Origin: Plantibacter sp. Leaf314
GTDB lineage: Bacteria > Actinomycetota > Actinomycetes > Actinomycetales > Microbacteriaceae
Direction: 5' to 3'
NCBI RefSeq assembly: GCF_001423185.1
Contig: NZ_LMOB01000003.1
Location: 124,001 to 188,000 of the forward strand
DNA: 64,000 nucleotides
Shown: positions 15,756 through 24,163 of the stretch, piece after piece
Layout of the letters: every line of letters starts with the position of its first letter
Numbering within the stretch: position 1 is the first letter of the stretch
The notes under the pieces: model-generated
Databases searched by the model: none
Told to the model about the DNA's origin: nothing
The model's input: only the letters and a program-made list of their open reading frames with translations
Made by a program: the position numbers and the translations under genes

Positions 15756-16738
15756 CGGATGCCCGCGCGACGGCTCCGGCGCGCCGGCGTCACGAGGATC
15801 GCCAGCCCGGCGAGCAGGAGCGCGGCGCCGACGACGGTGGTCGGTCCGAACGATTCGCCGAGCAGCAGGATGCCCAGCAGCGTGGCCGTCATCGGTTCGA
15901 AGAGGGTCAGCGTCGCGACCCGTGATGCGGGCAGTCCGCCGAGCGCGTAGCCGAAGAGCAGGTACCCGGCGAGCGTGTTCACGAGCGCGAGCCACGCGAC
16001 CGCGAGCGCTCCGGGGACGGTGGCGATCCAGGCGATCTCGGTGGCGAGGAGCACGGGCAGGGAGACGACCGCGGCCGAGCCGAAGAGCGCCGCCATGGTG
16101 CCGAGCGGGCTCCAGCCGTGGTCGATGAGCGCTTTGCTGCAGAGCGTGTAGAGGGCGTAGGAGGCGCCAGCACCCACCGAGGCGAGCAGCCCGTCCACGG
16201 TGACCTCCCCGACCCCGCCGGTCAGGCCGGACAGGACGGCGACGCCGGCGGCCGCGACCACGGTCGCGAGGAACCAGCGGGCGCTCGGGCGACGTCGCTG
16301 GATCGCCCATTCGAGGAGCCCGGTGATGGCGGGTGCCGAGCCGAGCGCGGTGAGGGTGCCGATCGCGACGCCGTTGCGCTCCGCACCGAGGAAGAAGAAG
16401 GGTTGGTAGGCCGCGACACCGACGGTTCCGAGGACGATCGCCGCGATGAGCGCCGGCCGCGCGAGCGTCGTGACCCGCGGACGAGCCGCGGAGGGGGAGT
16501 CGGAGCGGGTCACCGTCGCTCGCCTCGCCACGACGGCCCACACCACGACGAGGAGGACGCCACCGAACACGATCCGCGCGGCGCCGAAGGCGACCGAGCC
16601 GACCTCGATGGGGAGGAGGGCGTGCACCGTCCCCGTCGTGCCGAAGCACACGGCGGCGAGGATCGCGGCCGCGACCGGGAGGCGCTGCGCCGCCGGGGCT
16701 GGAGCGCTCTGGCCGGCCGAGGTGGCTGATCGGGTCAT
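15752..16738 (-). CDS. EamA-type DMT superfamily transporter
   Basis: Drug/metabolite transporter of about 328 residues with ten predicted membrane spans and two EamA repeats (AAILAAVCFGTTGTVHALLP and LLASVGAGASYALYTLCSK mark the repeat starts). Family members export amino acids, purines or other small metabolites. ATG 16738 was chosen: CAGGCT lies exactly six bases upstream, and the operator at 16757-16771 would otherwise fall inside the coding region of a longer version starting at 16786. Cotranscribed with a GntR regulator. Substrate unknown. Confidence 0.85.
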   Translation of the reverse strand: MTRSATSAGQSAPAPAAQRLPVAAAILAAVCFGTTGTVHALLPIEVGSVAFGAARIVFGGVLLVVVWAVVARRATVTRSDSPSAARPRVTTLARPALIAAIVLGTVGVAAYQPFFFLGAERNGVAIGTLTALGSAPAITGLLEWAIQRRRPSARWFLATVVAAAGVAVLSGLTGGVGEVTVDGLLASVGAGASYALYTLCSKALIDHGWSPLGTMAALFGSAAVVSLPVLLATEIAWIATVPGALAVAWLALVNTLAGYLLFGYALGGLPASRVATLTLFEPMTATLLGILLLGESFGPTTVVGAALLLAGLAILVTPARRSRRAGIR

Positions 16739-16744
16739 GGGGAC

Positions 16745-16750
16745 AGCCTG
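16745..16750 (-). promoter_or_regulatory. -10 element of the EamA-GntR operon
   Basis: CAGGCT on the minus strand, six bases before the ATG at 16738; leaderless class. Confidence 0.45.
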
Positions 16751-16756
16751 GCGGAG

Positions 16757-16771
16757 GATTGTGTAACAATC
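16757..16771. promoter_or_regulatory. Candidate GntR operator GATTGTGTAACAATC
   Basis: Perfect inverted repeat GATTGT-GTA-ACAATC just upstream of the -10 element of the EamA-GntR operon, overlapping where a -35 element would be. It stands out as AT-rich in GC-rich DNA. Probable autoregulatory site of the GntR protein of this operon (inference). Confidence 0.55.
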
Positions 16772-16797
16772 AACGCCCGATGTCATGGGACCACATA

Positions 16798-16838
16798 CGA
16801 CGACGCCCGCCGGCTCGAGGGGCAGGCGGGCGTCGTCG
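16798..16838 (-). terminator. Terminator after the DUF4190 gene
   Basis: Perfect 13-bp stem CGACGACGCCCGC / GCGGGCGTCGTCG with a 15-base loop, 11 bp beyond the stop of the leftward DUF4190 gene. Confidence 0.7.
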
Positions 16839-16848
16839 CGATGGCGGA

Positions 16849-17313
16849 TCAGTTAATGGAGGCGACCATCGAGACGCCGAGCAGCAGGGCGGCACCGGCG
16901 GCGACGATCAGGGCCAGCGCGAGCATGGTGCCCGAGATGATGACGGCGGTGAGCGCGAAGCCCTTCGAGCGCGGTCTGCGGGCCAGGGCGATGATGCCCA
17001 TGACGAGCGAGGCGATCGGGAGGAGGACGAACGAGGGGGCCACGATCGCGGCGATCGACAGCGCGAAGGCGATGATCGACAGCGTCTGCGTGGAGCTCTC
17101 GCGGTCTGCCGCCGCGGTGGCCGGCACCGGCGGGAGGGCGGCGAGGGCGGTGGTCTGGGTGGTGGGGATCGTCTGGACGGGTGTCGTCTGATCCGGGAGG
17201 GGTGTCGTCTGGGCGAGCGGGTCCGTGCCGAACGACTCGGTCGGGGCGTCGGCCAGGGTCACGTCCTCGGCGGGCGAGGTCGTGGGGGACTCGGTGGTGG
17301 CTGAGGCGGACAT
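16849..17313 (-). CDS. DUF4190 domain membrane protein
   Basis: Membrane protein of 154 residues. The first 80 residues are a Pro/Thr/Gln-rich, probably disordered cytoplasmic or exposed tail (repeats such as TTPLPDQTTPVQTIPTTQTT). Two hydrophobic spans follow in the arrangement of DUF4190 proteins: IIAFALSIAAIVAPSFVLLP and, after LARRPRSKGFAL, a C-terminal span. The start at 17313 has AAGGAAC about ten bases upstream; an upstream in-frame ATG at 17385 lacks support. Monocistronic with its own terminator. Function unknown. Confidence 0.7.
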   Translation of the reverse strand: MSASATTESPTTSPAEDVTLADAPTESFGTDPLAQTTPLPDQTTPVQTIPTTQTTALAALPPVPATAAADRESSTQTLSIIAFALSIAAIVAPSFVLLPIASLVMGIIALARRPRSKGFALTAVIISGTMLALALIVAAGAALLLGVSMVASIN

Positions 17314-17565
17314 GGGCTTCTGTTCCTTCCTCCGCGGTGGCGGAGCTGCCTCCGCGGTTGCGGAGCTGTTCGGTTGATGCTGCAAGCCTCCTCCGATCGT
17401 GTCCGTCGCGGATCGCCCGCGCGCCCGATCTTCCCTCGTCCTGCGGGACCACCCGGGGTGACCGGTCCGTGGGTCGGTGGTGCCACCACGGTGGACATCT
17501 CACGGATCGTCCAAGATGTCCCGCATCAGATTCGGGCTTCCTGCGCCGCAAGGGGAGTGCCTATC

Positions 17566-19819
17566 GTGGCGGGCATGACCCGCCGCATCGGAGCCGCTGT
17601 GCTCGCCCTGCTCGGAGCCTCCGCGCTCGCCCTCACCGCAGCCGTCCCGGCGGCCTCGGCCGCGACCACCTCGAGTTGGGCGACGTGGCCCACCTTCTCC
17701 GGCGTCTCGGGGTCCTATCAGGGCACGATGACCCTTGGCCGGGCAGCCCGCCCTGACCGCGACGCTCACGAGCGACTCGCTCGGCGGCGCGAACGTCGTC
17801 TCGGGCGCCTCGAACTGGCTGGCGGCGTCGACCCCGGTGGGTGCGAAGTACGGCAGCAGTCGTGATCAGCCCTATCTGAACCTCCGGCCGAAGGCGAACA
17901 ACCCGGCGTCGCCCTCGACCACGACCTACTCCTTCTCGACGCCGACACCGCCGTCCGGCTGGACGTTCGTGCTCGGCGACATCGACGCCGACCAGGTCAC
18001 CGTGACGGCGATCGGTCCCGACGGGGTCGCCCTGGCAGCGGACGAGCTCGGGTTCAACGGAGGATTCAACGCGTGCGCTCCCGGCCTGACCGGCAAGCCC
18101 TCCTGCACCGGTTCCGCGACGGACGTCCCCACCTGGGATCCCGCGACGCAGGTGCTGCGCGGCAACGCCGCCGCCGCCGACACGAGCGGTGCGGCGGCCT
18201 GGTTCGAGCCTTCCGCTCCCATCTCCAGCCTCACCTTCTCCTTTCAGCAGCGCGCAGGGTTCCCGGTGTTCCAGACGTGGTTCGCGTCGATCGCGCGTGA
18301 CGTGACCGGTACCGTGACCGACCAGGTCACCGGTGGTCTGGACGGCGTCGGCGTGCGGCTCATCGACCGCGACGGCCGGGTGGTCGCCTCGACGACCACT
18401 GCCGATGGAGGCGCCTACGCCTTCCAGGGCTACTTCGCGACCGACGGCTACACCGTGCAGCTCGTCCCGCCGGCCGGCAAGATCGCCGTCGAGGCGACGC
18501 GGGTCGGCGCCGACCTCACTGACACCGACGCGATCGCGGACTTCGTCGTCCGCGACATCGTGCCCGTCGCGGTCTCCGGCACCGCCCTCGACGCCGATGG
18601 TGTCCCCATCGTCGGGGCCACCGTCACGATCGACGGCGTGGGGAGCGTGACCACCGACACCGACGGGGACTATCTCTTCGACACCGTGCCGGTCGGCGAC
18701 CACACGCTCGTCATCACGCCACCGGCGGGGTACGCCGTGCAGATCGCGCCGTCCCCGTTCTCCGTCCCGGCCGGGAGCGAGACGCCCATCACGGCACAGG
18801 ACTTCGTGCTCGTCGCGAACCCGCGCCTCGGCGGCGTGATCAGTTCCGGCGGGGTCGGCGTGGCCGGGGTCACCGTGAGCGCCGAGGGTCCGAGCGGCGT
18901 CGAACGCGCCGTCACGGCCGCCGACGGCTCGTACAGCTTCCCGCTCCTGCCGGCGGGGTCGTACACCGTCTCGATCGTCGCGCCCGAGGGCTACGTCGTC
19001 TCCGGAACGGCGACGCGCTCCGAGGAGCTCGCCGACACGGATCTGGACGCGGTCGACTTCGAGCTCGCCCGGCTCGGCACCGTCATCGGTGATGTCCTGA
19101 CGGACACGGGTACGCCCATCTCCGGAGCCACCGTGACGGTCGAGACGCCGACGGGCCCGGTGGTGTTGACGACGTCCGGTGAGGGCTCCTACGGGCTCGC
19201 CGACCTGCCACCCGGCGACTACCCGGTGACGCTGACCGTGCCGGCAGGGTATTCCGTCCCCGATGGCGGGGTGACGACCGCGGTCGCGGTCGTCGGCTCG
19301 GACGGTTCGGTGCAGACGGTGCCGAGCTTCGTGCTCGTCGCGGACGCGGTGCTCGGTGGGCTGACCGGAACCGTCGAGACGGATGCCGGTGCCCCGCTCG
19401 CGGACGTCGACGTGACGGTCGACACCCCGGCCGGCGAGGTCGTCGTCACGACGGACGCCGAGGGCGCCTATCTCCTCGACGATCTCGCCGCGGGTTCGTA
19501 CGAGGTCACGGTGACGGTGCCGTCGGGCTACACCGCCGAGGGTGCCACCTCGGCCGTCGCGATCGTCGCGGCCGACGGATCGGTGGTCTCCGTGCCCGCG
19601 TTCGTCCTGGTCCCGGATGCCGTCACGCCCGTGCCCTCGGCGAGCCCGAGCGACCCCGCCGTGCCGGGCACCTCGGGCCGCCTGCCCTCGACCGGCGCGG
19701 ACACGATGCCGTGGATCGTCGCGGCCGGAGTGCTCTTCGTGCTCGGAGCCGCCGGCGTCGTGACGGCCGCGGTCCTCCGACGTCGACGTGCCGAGCGGGA
19801 CACCCCGTCCGACGTTTGA
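17566..19819 (+). CDS. LPxTG-anchored surface protein with tandem Cna B-like/carboxypeptidase-regulatory repeats, frameshifted
   Basis: Secreted, sortase-anchored protein whose reading frame is broken. The GTG at 17566 (AGGGGAG eight bases upstream) starts a signal peptide, RRIGAAVLALLGASALALTA up to AASA. The frame changes between 17728 and 17737, at the run acccttgg; removing one C joins it to the main frame, giving GTMTLAGQPALTATL. The main frame then codes about 200 residues of a head domain, four to five tandem beta-sandwich repeats of about 85-90 residues (TPxGxVVxTT, GxYxLxxLxxGxYxVTVTVPxGY), and the anchor LPSTGADTMPWI, a membrane span and RRRR. It is a real frameshift, a sequencing error, or phase-variable expression. 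No sortase gene is in the window. Confidence 0.75.
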
Positions 19820-19843
19820 CCGCTCCGTCGTCCCGAAGGGGAT

Positions 19844-19887
19844 CGGAGCACGCGGCTCGTCCGTAGACTTGGGCGAGCCGCGCTCCG
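19844..19887 (+). terminator. Terminator hairpin after the LPxTG gene, with -10-like loop
   Basis: Long stem CGGAG-ca-CGCGGCTCG / CGAGCCGCG-CTCCG, 24 bp past the stop. Its 14-base loop contains TAGACT (19864-19869), a good -10 hexamer for the next gene on the same strand. Confidence 0.65.
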
Positions 19888-19923
19888 ACCAGGGGCGCGG
19901 ATCGCATTCGTGAACGGGGACCC

Positions 19924-21201
19924 GTGGACGTCATCGGCTGGGTGGACGGCGCCACGACGGCGTTGCCCGATCCGATGATCTGGCTGGTCGGCCTCCTCTT
20001 CGCCGTGGCGGAGTCAGGGCTCTGGCTCGGCCTGCTGGTGCCGGGGGAGCCCGTCGTGCTCCTCCTCTCGGCGATGCTCGACTCCGGTCCGGCCGCGCTC
20101 GTCCTGTTCCTCGCCATCGCGCTCGGTGGATCGCTCGGAGACCACCTCGGCTTCCTCATCGGTCGTCGGAGCGGCGGGCGCCTCCGCGACACGGCCGTCG
20201 TCCGGCGCCTCGGCGTCGGCGGCTGGGACCGGGCGGTCGAGGCGCTCGAACGACGCGGAGCCCAGGCCGTCTTCCTCACCCGCCTCGTCCCCGTGCTCCG
20301 GTGCCTGACGCCGGCCGCGGCCGGCGTCGCCCGCGTGCCGTACCGGTCGTTCCTCCTGGCGTCGGTGCTCGGTTCGCTCCTGTGGTCCGCCATCTTCGTC
20401 GGGGTCGGTTCACTCGTCCGCGTCGTGCTCGACGGGGTCCGCCAGTACCTCGGTTCCGCCGGGTGGGTGCTGCTGCTCGCGCTCGTCGTCGTGGTGTCGG
20501 CCGTCGCGATCGTCCGCGCTCGACGGGGCCTCGCGATCCCGGGCGACGAGGCGATGATCCCGGTGACCCTGCACGAGAAGACGCCGCTCGCGCGCCTCCG
20601 CACCCAGCTCTTCGCGGACGACGACTGGCGGAACCTGCCCAATGCGATCACGGCGGGACGCATCCTCCTGCTCCCCGTCTTCGCCGTCCTCGTGATCACC
20701 GGCTCCTACTGGGCGGCGCTCGTCGTGGGGGCGGTCGTGTTCCTGAGCGACGTCGCCGACGGGCAGATCGCGCGCCGGACGGGGGCCGTCTCGGCGCTCG
20801 GCACCTGGCTCGACGGCGTCGCCGACCGTTTGACCGTCGTCGTGGTCGCAGCGTCCTTCGCCGTCGCGCAGATCATCCCATGGCAGGTGTTCGTCGTCAT
20901 GATCGTGCCCGACCTCCTCCTCGCGTTCATCGCGGTCGTCGCGTTCCGCGGGACGCCCGAGGTGCCGGTGAGCCTCGCCGGCAAGATCCGTACGGTGCTC
21001 CTCTTCGTCGGCTTCTTCGCGTTGCTCACGGGGCTCGCGCTCGGCGGTGGTGATCCGGCCTCGCCGCTGTCCCGCGTGTTCGGCGGTATCGGCTTCGTCG
21101 CGATCCTCCTCGGGCTCGTCGGGCACTTCGTGGCGGCGACCCAGTATGCGCGACGCATGATCGTCACCTGGCAGCGGCAGGGCGTCAGCCTGTCCCGCTG
21201 A
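19924..21201 (+). CDS. Fusion of DedA-family membrane protein and CDP-alcohol phosphatidyltransferase
   Basis: Integral membrane protein of 425 residues with two joined domains. Residues 1-205 are a DedA/VTT domain (FAVAESGLWLGLLVPGEP, GGSLGDHLGFLIGRRSG, FLTRLVPVLRCLTPAAAG), a family of lipid-handling membrane proteins. Residues 235-425 are a CDP-alcohol phosphatidyltransferase with the full motif DVADGQIAR, eight residues, then GTWLDGVAD, and five to six spans. It may make a phospholipid and also handle its transbilayer movement (inference). GTG start with GGGGA close upstream. Its promoter may lie in the terminator loop of the preceding gene. Confidence 0.9.
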   Translation: MDVIGWVDGATTALPDPMIWLVGLLFAVAESGLWLGLLVPGEPVVLLLSAMLDSGPAALVLFLAIALGGSLGDHLGFLIGRRSGGRLRDTAVVRRLGVGGWDRAVEALERRGAQAVFLTRLVPVLRCLTPAAAGVARVPYRSFLLASVLGSLLWSAIFVGVGSLVRVVLDGVRQYLGSAGWVLLLALVVVVSAVAIVRARRGLAIPGDEAMIPVTLHEKTPLARLRTQLFADDDWRNLPNAITAGRILLLPVFAVLVITGSYWAALVVGAVVFLSDVADGQIARRTGAVSALGTWLDGVADRLTVVVVAASFAVAQIIPWQVFVVMIVPDLLLAFIAVVAFRGTPEVPVSLAGKIRTVLLFVGFFALLTGLALGGGDPASPLSRVFGGIGFVAILLGLVGHFVAATQYARRMIVTWQRQGVSLSR

Positions 21202-21206
21202 TCCCG

Positions 21207-21224
21207 GCCGGCTGTGCTGCCGGC
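21207..21224 (+). terminator. Short terminator hairpin after the DedA fusion gene
   Basis: GCCGGC-tgtgct-GCCGGC stem-loop starting 6 bp after the stop codon. Confidence 0.45.
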
Positions 21225-21268
21225 AGCTTCCCCGAGACGCGCCCGGCGTGGACGCAGGCGGTGTCGTT

Positions 21269-21274
21269 TAGGCT
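21269..21274 (+). promoter_or_regulatory. -10 element of leaderless HAD transcript
   Basis: TAGGCT, six bases before the ATG at 21281; no ribosome binding site. Confidence 0.5.
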
Positions 21275-21280
21275 CGGAGC

Positions 21281-21967
21281 ATGCCAGTCGACTATCCGGA
21301 CCTCGTCATCTTCGACTGCGACGGCACCCTCGTCGACACGGAACGCATCTCGGTGCGGGTGAACCTGCAGCTCCTCAACGAGGTCGGCGGCGACTACACC
21401 GAGGCCGAGGTGCGCGAACTGTTCGTCGGCGCATCGCTCGAGACCTACGCGACGCTCGTCGAAGCGCGGCTCGGCAAGCCCCTGGAGGCCGACTGGATCC
21501 AACGCTGGAGCGACATGTTCCGTGGGATCTGCGAGCGCGAGCTGGAAGCGGTCGACGGCGTCGTCGACGCCCTCGACGGCATCGCGGCGACCGGGGTGCC
21601 GCTGTGCGTCGCCTCGAACGGCATGTTCCACGACGTCGTCCGCAACCTCGGCCAGGTGGGCATCCACGACCGGTTCGCCGGGCGGATCTTCAGCGCCACC
21701 GACGTCGCCGTCGGCAAGCCGGCCCCGGACCTGTTCCTGCATGCGGCCGCCGACTTCGACACGGCCCCCGAGCGGTGCGCGGTCGTCGAGGACAGCGTCG
21801 TCGGCGTCCTCGCCGCGCGGGCCGCGGGGATGACCGTGTACGCCTACGCCGGTGGGATGACCCCGGCCGAGCGGCTCATCGGCGACGGCACCCACGTCTT
21901 CGACGACATGCGTGAGCTGCCCGACCTCATCCGAGACACCTGGGCGGAAACCGCCACCACGCGCTAG
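21281..21967 (+). CDS. HAD family hydrolase (beta-phosphoglucomutase/phosphatase-like)
   Basis: HAD-superfamily phosphatase of 228 residues, subfamily IA. Motif 1 is IFDCDGTLVDTE with both catalytic Asp, motif 2 is CVASNG, motif 3 is the Lys in VGKPAPDLFLHAA and motif 4 is VVEDSVVGV. A helical cap lies between residues 20 and 90. Such enzymes dephosphorylate small phosphometabolites; the substrate cannot be read from sequence. The gene appears leaderless. Its stop overlaps the stop of the convergent DUF1622 gene by three bases. Confidence 0.9.
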   Translation: MPVDYPDLVIFDCDGTLVDTERISVRVNLQLLNEVGGDYTEAEVRELFVGASLETYATLVEARLGKPLEADWIQRWSDMFRGICERELEAVDGVVDALDGIAATGVPLCVASNGMFHDVVRNLGQVGIHDRFAGRIFSATDVAVGKPAPDLFLHAAADFDTAPERCAVVEDSVVGVLAARAAGMTVYAYAGGMTPAERLIGDGTHVFDDMRELPDLIRDTWAETATTR

Positions 21968-22452
21968 CCGCGACTCCGCAGTTCCGGGAACCGGCCGTCG
22001 TCGTCAGGCACGGTGGCTCCTCCGGCGTCCGGGGCGGTCGCATCCTGCTCCTCGACGGCTCGTCGTGGGCGTTCACCGCCGCGCGCGACGGCCTGGCCGA
22101 ACGCCTGCGGTCCCGTCGTCGCGAGGCGTCTCCAGGGCAGGGTCCCTTCGATCTCGATCTGCAGGGAGAAGCTCAGCAGGGTGCGGATGACGACGATGAT
22201 CGCCAGGACGGCTGCGTCGGTCAGCGACGGGGTGGAGGTGACCGTCTTCACCAGGTCGGCGGCGACGAGGATCTCCAGCCCGAGCAGGATCACCGAGCCG
22301 ATCGTCTCCCGCAGCATCCGGAAGGCCCGCCCGCCGTCACGGGTGCGGAGCCACAGGCGGGCCGACAGGGTGACGGCGATCACGAAGCCAACGACCATCG
22401 CCCCGACACCGGCGACCTCGAAGACGATGGTGACCAGCTCGAAGAAGTCCAT
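21964..22452 (-). CDS. DUF1622 family membrane protein
   Basis: Membrane protein of 162 residues. The DUF1622 core has three spans: TIVFEVAGVGAMVVGFVIAV, a middle span with the family's ETIGSVILLGLEILVAADLV, and VLAIIVVIRTLLSFSLQIEI. A soluble, acidic C-terminal tail of about 45 residues follows. The start at 22452 is the first Met of the family alignment; the frame is open further upstream but would run into the divergent TPP riboswitch promoter region. Function unknown. Confidence 0.85.
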   Translation of the reverse strand: MDFFELVTIVFEVAGVGAMVVGFVIAVTLSARLWLRTRDGGRAFRMLRETIGSVILLGLEILVAADLVKTVTSTPSLTDAAVLAIIVVIRTLLSFSLQIEIEGTLPWRRLATTGPQAFGQAVARGGERPRRAVEEQDATAPDAGGATVPDDDGRFPELRSRG

Positions 22453-22518
22453 GCGCCCATCATCCTCGTCGCCTCGCCGGACGGGAAGCGGCACCGACCC
22501 GCTATGGTGGTCGCGAGT

Positions 22519-22600
22519 GACACGGGGTGCCGATCCCATGACGACCGGCTGAGAACACACCCGTCGAACCTGATCTCGTTAGTCCGAGCGAAGGGATGTC
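22519..22600 (+). promoter_or_regulatory. TPP (thiamine pyrophosphate) riboswitch
   Basis: All hallmark segments of the THI element appear in order: CGGGGTGCC, GGCTGAGA, ACACCCGT, GAACCTGATCTCGTTAGT and CGAGCGAAGGGATG. The closing helix P1 is GACA (22519-22522) with TGTC (22597-22600). The conserved 3' strand GAAGGGA doubles as the ribosome binding site of thiM, whose preferred ATG at 22605 begins four bases after P1. Binding of TPP would tie up this site and switch off translation of the thiamine salvage operon. Confidence 0.95.
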
Positions 22601-22604
22601 GCGA

Positions 22605-23456
22605 ATGAGCATTCGCACACCGCAGCAGTCTGCCCACCCGTCCACCGACGAGTCCGCCGCCGGCGGGTTCGCGAGCGCCGCGGGGGACCTCCTCGACCGC
22701 CTGCGCGAACGCACCCCGCTCGTCCAATCGATCACGAACGCCGTGGTCACGAACTTCACGGCGAACGTCCTCCTCGCCGTCGGTGCCGCCCCGGCGATGA
22801 CCGACATCCCCACGGAGGCCGGGCCGTTCGCCCGCATCGCCTCCGGCGTGCTCCTCAACCTCGGCACACCGCAGGCGGAGCAGCGCGAGGCCATGATCGA
22901 AGCCGCGACCGCTGCGAACGAGGTGGGCACCCCGTGGGTGCTCGATCCCGTCGCGGTCGGGTCCCTCCCCGTCCGGACGGCGCTCGCCGCAGAGCTCCTC
23001 GCACTCCGGCCGACGATCGTCCGGGGCAACGCGAGTGAGATCATCGCCCTCGCCGGCCTCGGCGCCGGCGGTCGCGGGGTCGACAGCACCGACTCCGTCG
23101 ACAGTGCGATCGAGGCGGCGACCGCGATCGCGCGCCGTTCGGGAGCCGTCGTGGCGATCTCGGGGCCGACCGACGTCATCACCGACGGGGAGCGCATCGT
23201 CCGCTGCTCCAACGGGCACGCCTGGCTCACGCTCGTGACGGGCGGCGGGTGCGCGCTCGGTGCCGTGTTCGCCGCGTTCGCCTCGCTCGACGACGACCGG
23301 TTGCTGACGACGGTGGCCGCCACGAGCGTGTACACGGTCGCCGCTCAGCTGGCCGCGGCGGAGAGCCGCGGGCCCGGGTCCTTCGCCCCGGCGTTCCTCG
23401 ACCGCCTCCACCTCCTCGACGCGGAGACCGTCCACCGACTGGCGGTGGTGGCATGA
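22605..23456 (+). CDS. thiM: Hydroxyethylthiazole kinase ThiM
   Basis: Phosphorylates 4-methyl-5-hydroxyethylthiazole in thiamine salvage. About 283 residues; the core starts at [20 protein letters not shown], with [49 protein letters not shown] and the catalytic [10 protein letters not shown], whose Cys is the usual active-site residue. A 25-residue tail precedes the core. The ATG at 22596 lies inside the riboswitch and is less likely than 22605. First gene of the operon; overlaps thiE by four bases (ATGA). Confidence 0.95.
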   Translation: MSIRTPQQSAHPSTDESAAGGFASAAGDLLDRLRERTPLVQSITNAVVTNFTANVLLAVGAAPAMTDIPTEAGPFARIASGVLLNLGTPQAEQREAMIEAATAANEVGTPWVLDPVAVGSLPVRTALAAELLALRPTIVRGNASEIIALAGLGAGGRGVDSTDSVDSAIEAATAIARRSGAVVAISGPTDVITDGERIVRCSNGHAWLTLVTGGGCALGAVFAAFASLDDDRLLTTVAATSVYTVAAQLAAAESRGPGSFAPAFLDRLHLLDAETVHRLAVVA

Positions 23457-24163
23457 GCGCCGGGACGATGTCCGACGGGGTGCACGCGGCCCGTTCGCAC
23501 GCCGCCCTCGTGCGCCGGGCCATGGCGACGTACCTCGTCACGGACGCCTCGGCGAGCGGCGCCCGGGGCGTGCTCGACGTCGTGCGCCGAGCCGTCGACG
23601 GCGGGGTGACCGCGGTGCAGCTCCGGGAGAAGACCGCGACGGCCCGCGAGCTGTTCGAGCTGACGCTCCGTGCCGCGGAGCTCGTCTCGGGTCGAGCCCT
23701 GCTCCTCGTCGACGACCGGGTCGACGTCTTCCTCGCCGCCCGTTCCGCCGGCGCCGTCGTCCACGGTGTCCACGTCGGGCAGAGCGACCTCCCGGTCGAC
23801 GCGGTCCGCCGGATCGTGGGTGACGCGGCCGTGGTGGGCTTGACGGCGAACACGCCAGCCCACCTCGACGCGGTGGCCGCCCTGCCCGCGGGGACCGTCG
23901 ACTACCTCGGCGTCGGCGTGATCCGCCCGACGGCGACGAAACCGGACCACCCGGAGCCGCTCGGCGTGGACGGGTTCGCCGCGATCGCCGCCGCCACCCA
24001 GCTGCCCTGCGTGGCGATCGGCGGGGTCGAGCTCGCCGACACCGCGGCCCTCCGATCGGCGGGTGCCGCCGGGCTCGCGGTGGTGTCCGCCATCTGTGCT
24101 GCCGACGATCCGGCCGCGGCGGCTCGCGCGTTCCGTGCCGCGTGGGACGAGGTGCCCGCGTGA
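23453..24163 (+). CDS. thiE: Thiamine-phosphate synthase ThiE
   Basis: Joins hydroxymethylpyrimidine pyrophosphate and thiazole phosphate to thiamine phosphate. TIM barrel of 236 residues with [25 protein letters not shown] (the QLREK motif that binds pyrophosphate), [35 protein letters not shown] and IGGVELAD. An extra N-terminal stretch of about 20 residues precedes the core. Coupled to thiM by an ATGA overlap and to the next gene by a GTGA overlap. Confidence 0.95.
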   Translation: MSAGTMSDGVHAARSHAALVRRAMATYLVTDASASGARGVLDVVRRAVDGGVTAVQLREKTATARELFELTLRAAELVSGRALLLVDDRVDVFLAARSAGAVVHGVHVGQSDLPVDAVRRIVGDAAVVGLTANTPAHLDAVAALPAGTVDYLGVGVIRPTATKPDHPEPLGVDGFAAIAAATQLPCVAIGGVELADTAALRSAGAAGLAVVSAICAADDPAAAARAFRAAWDEVPA

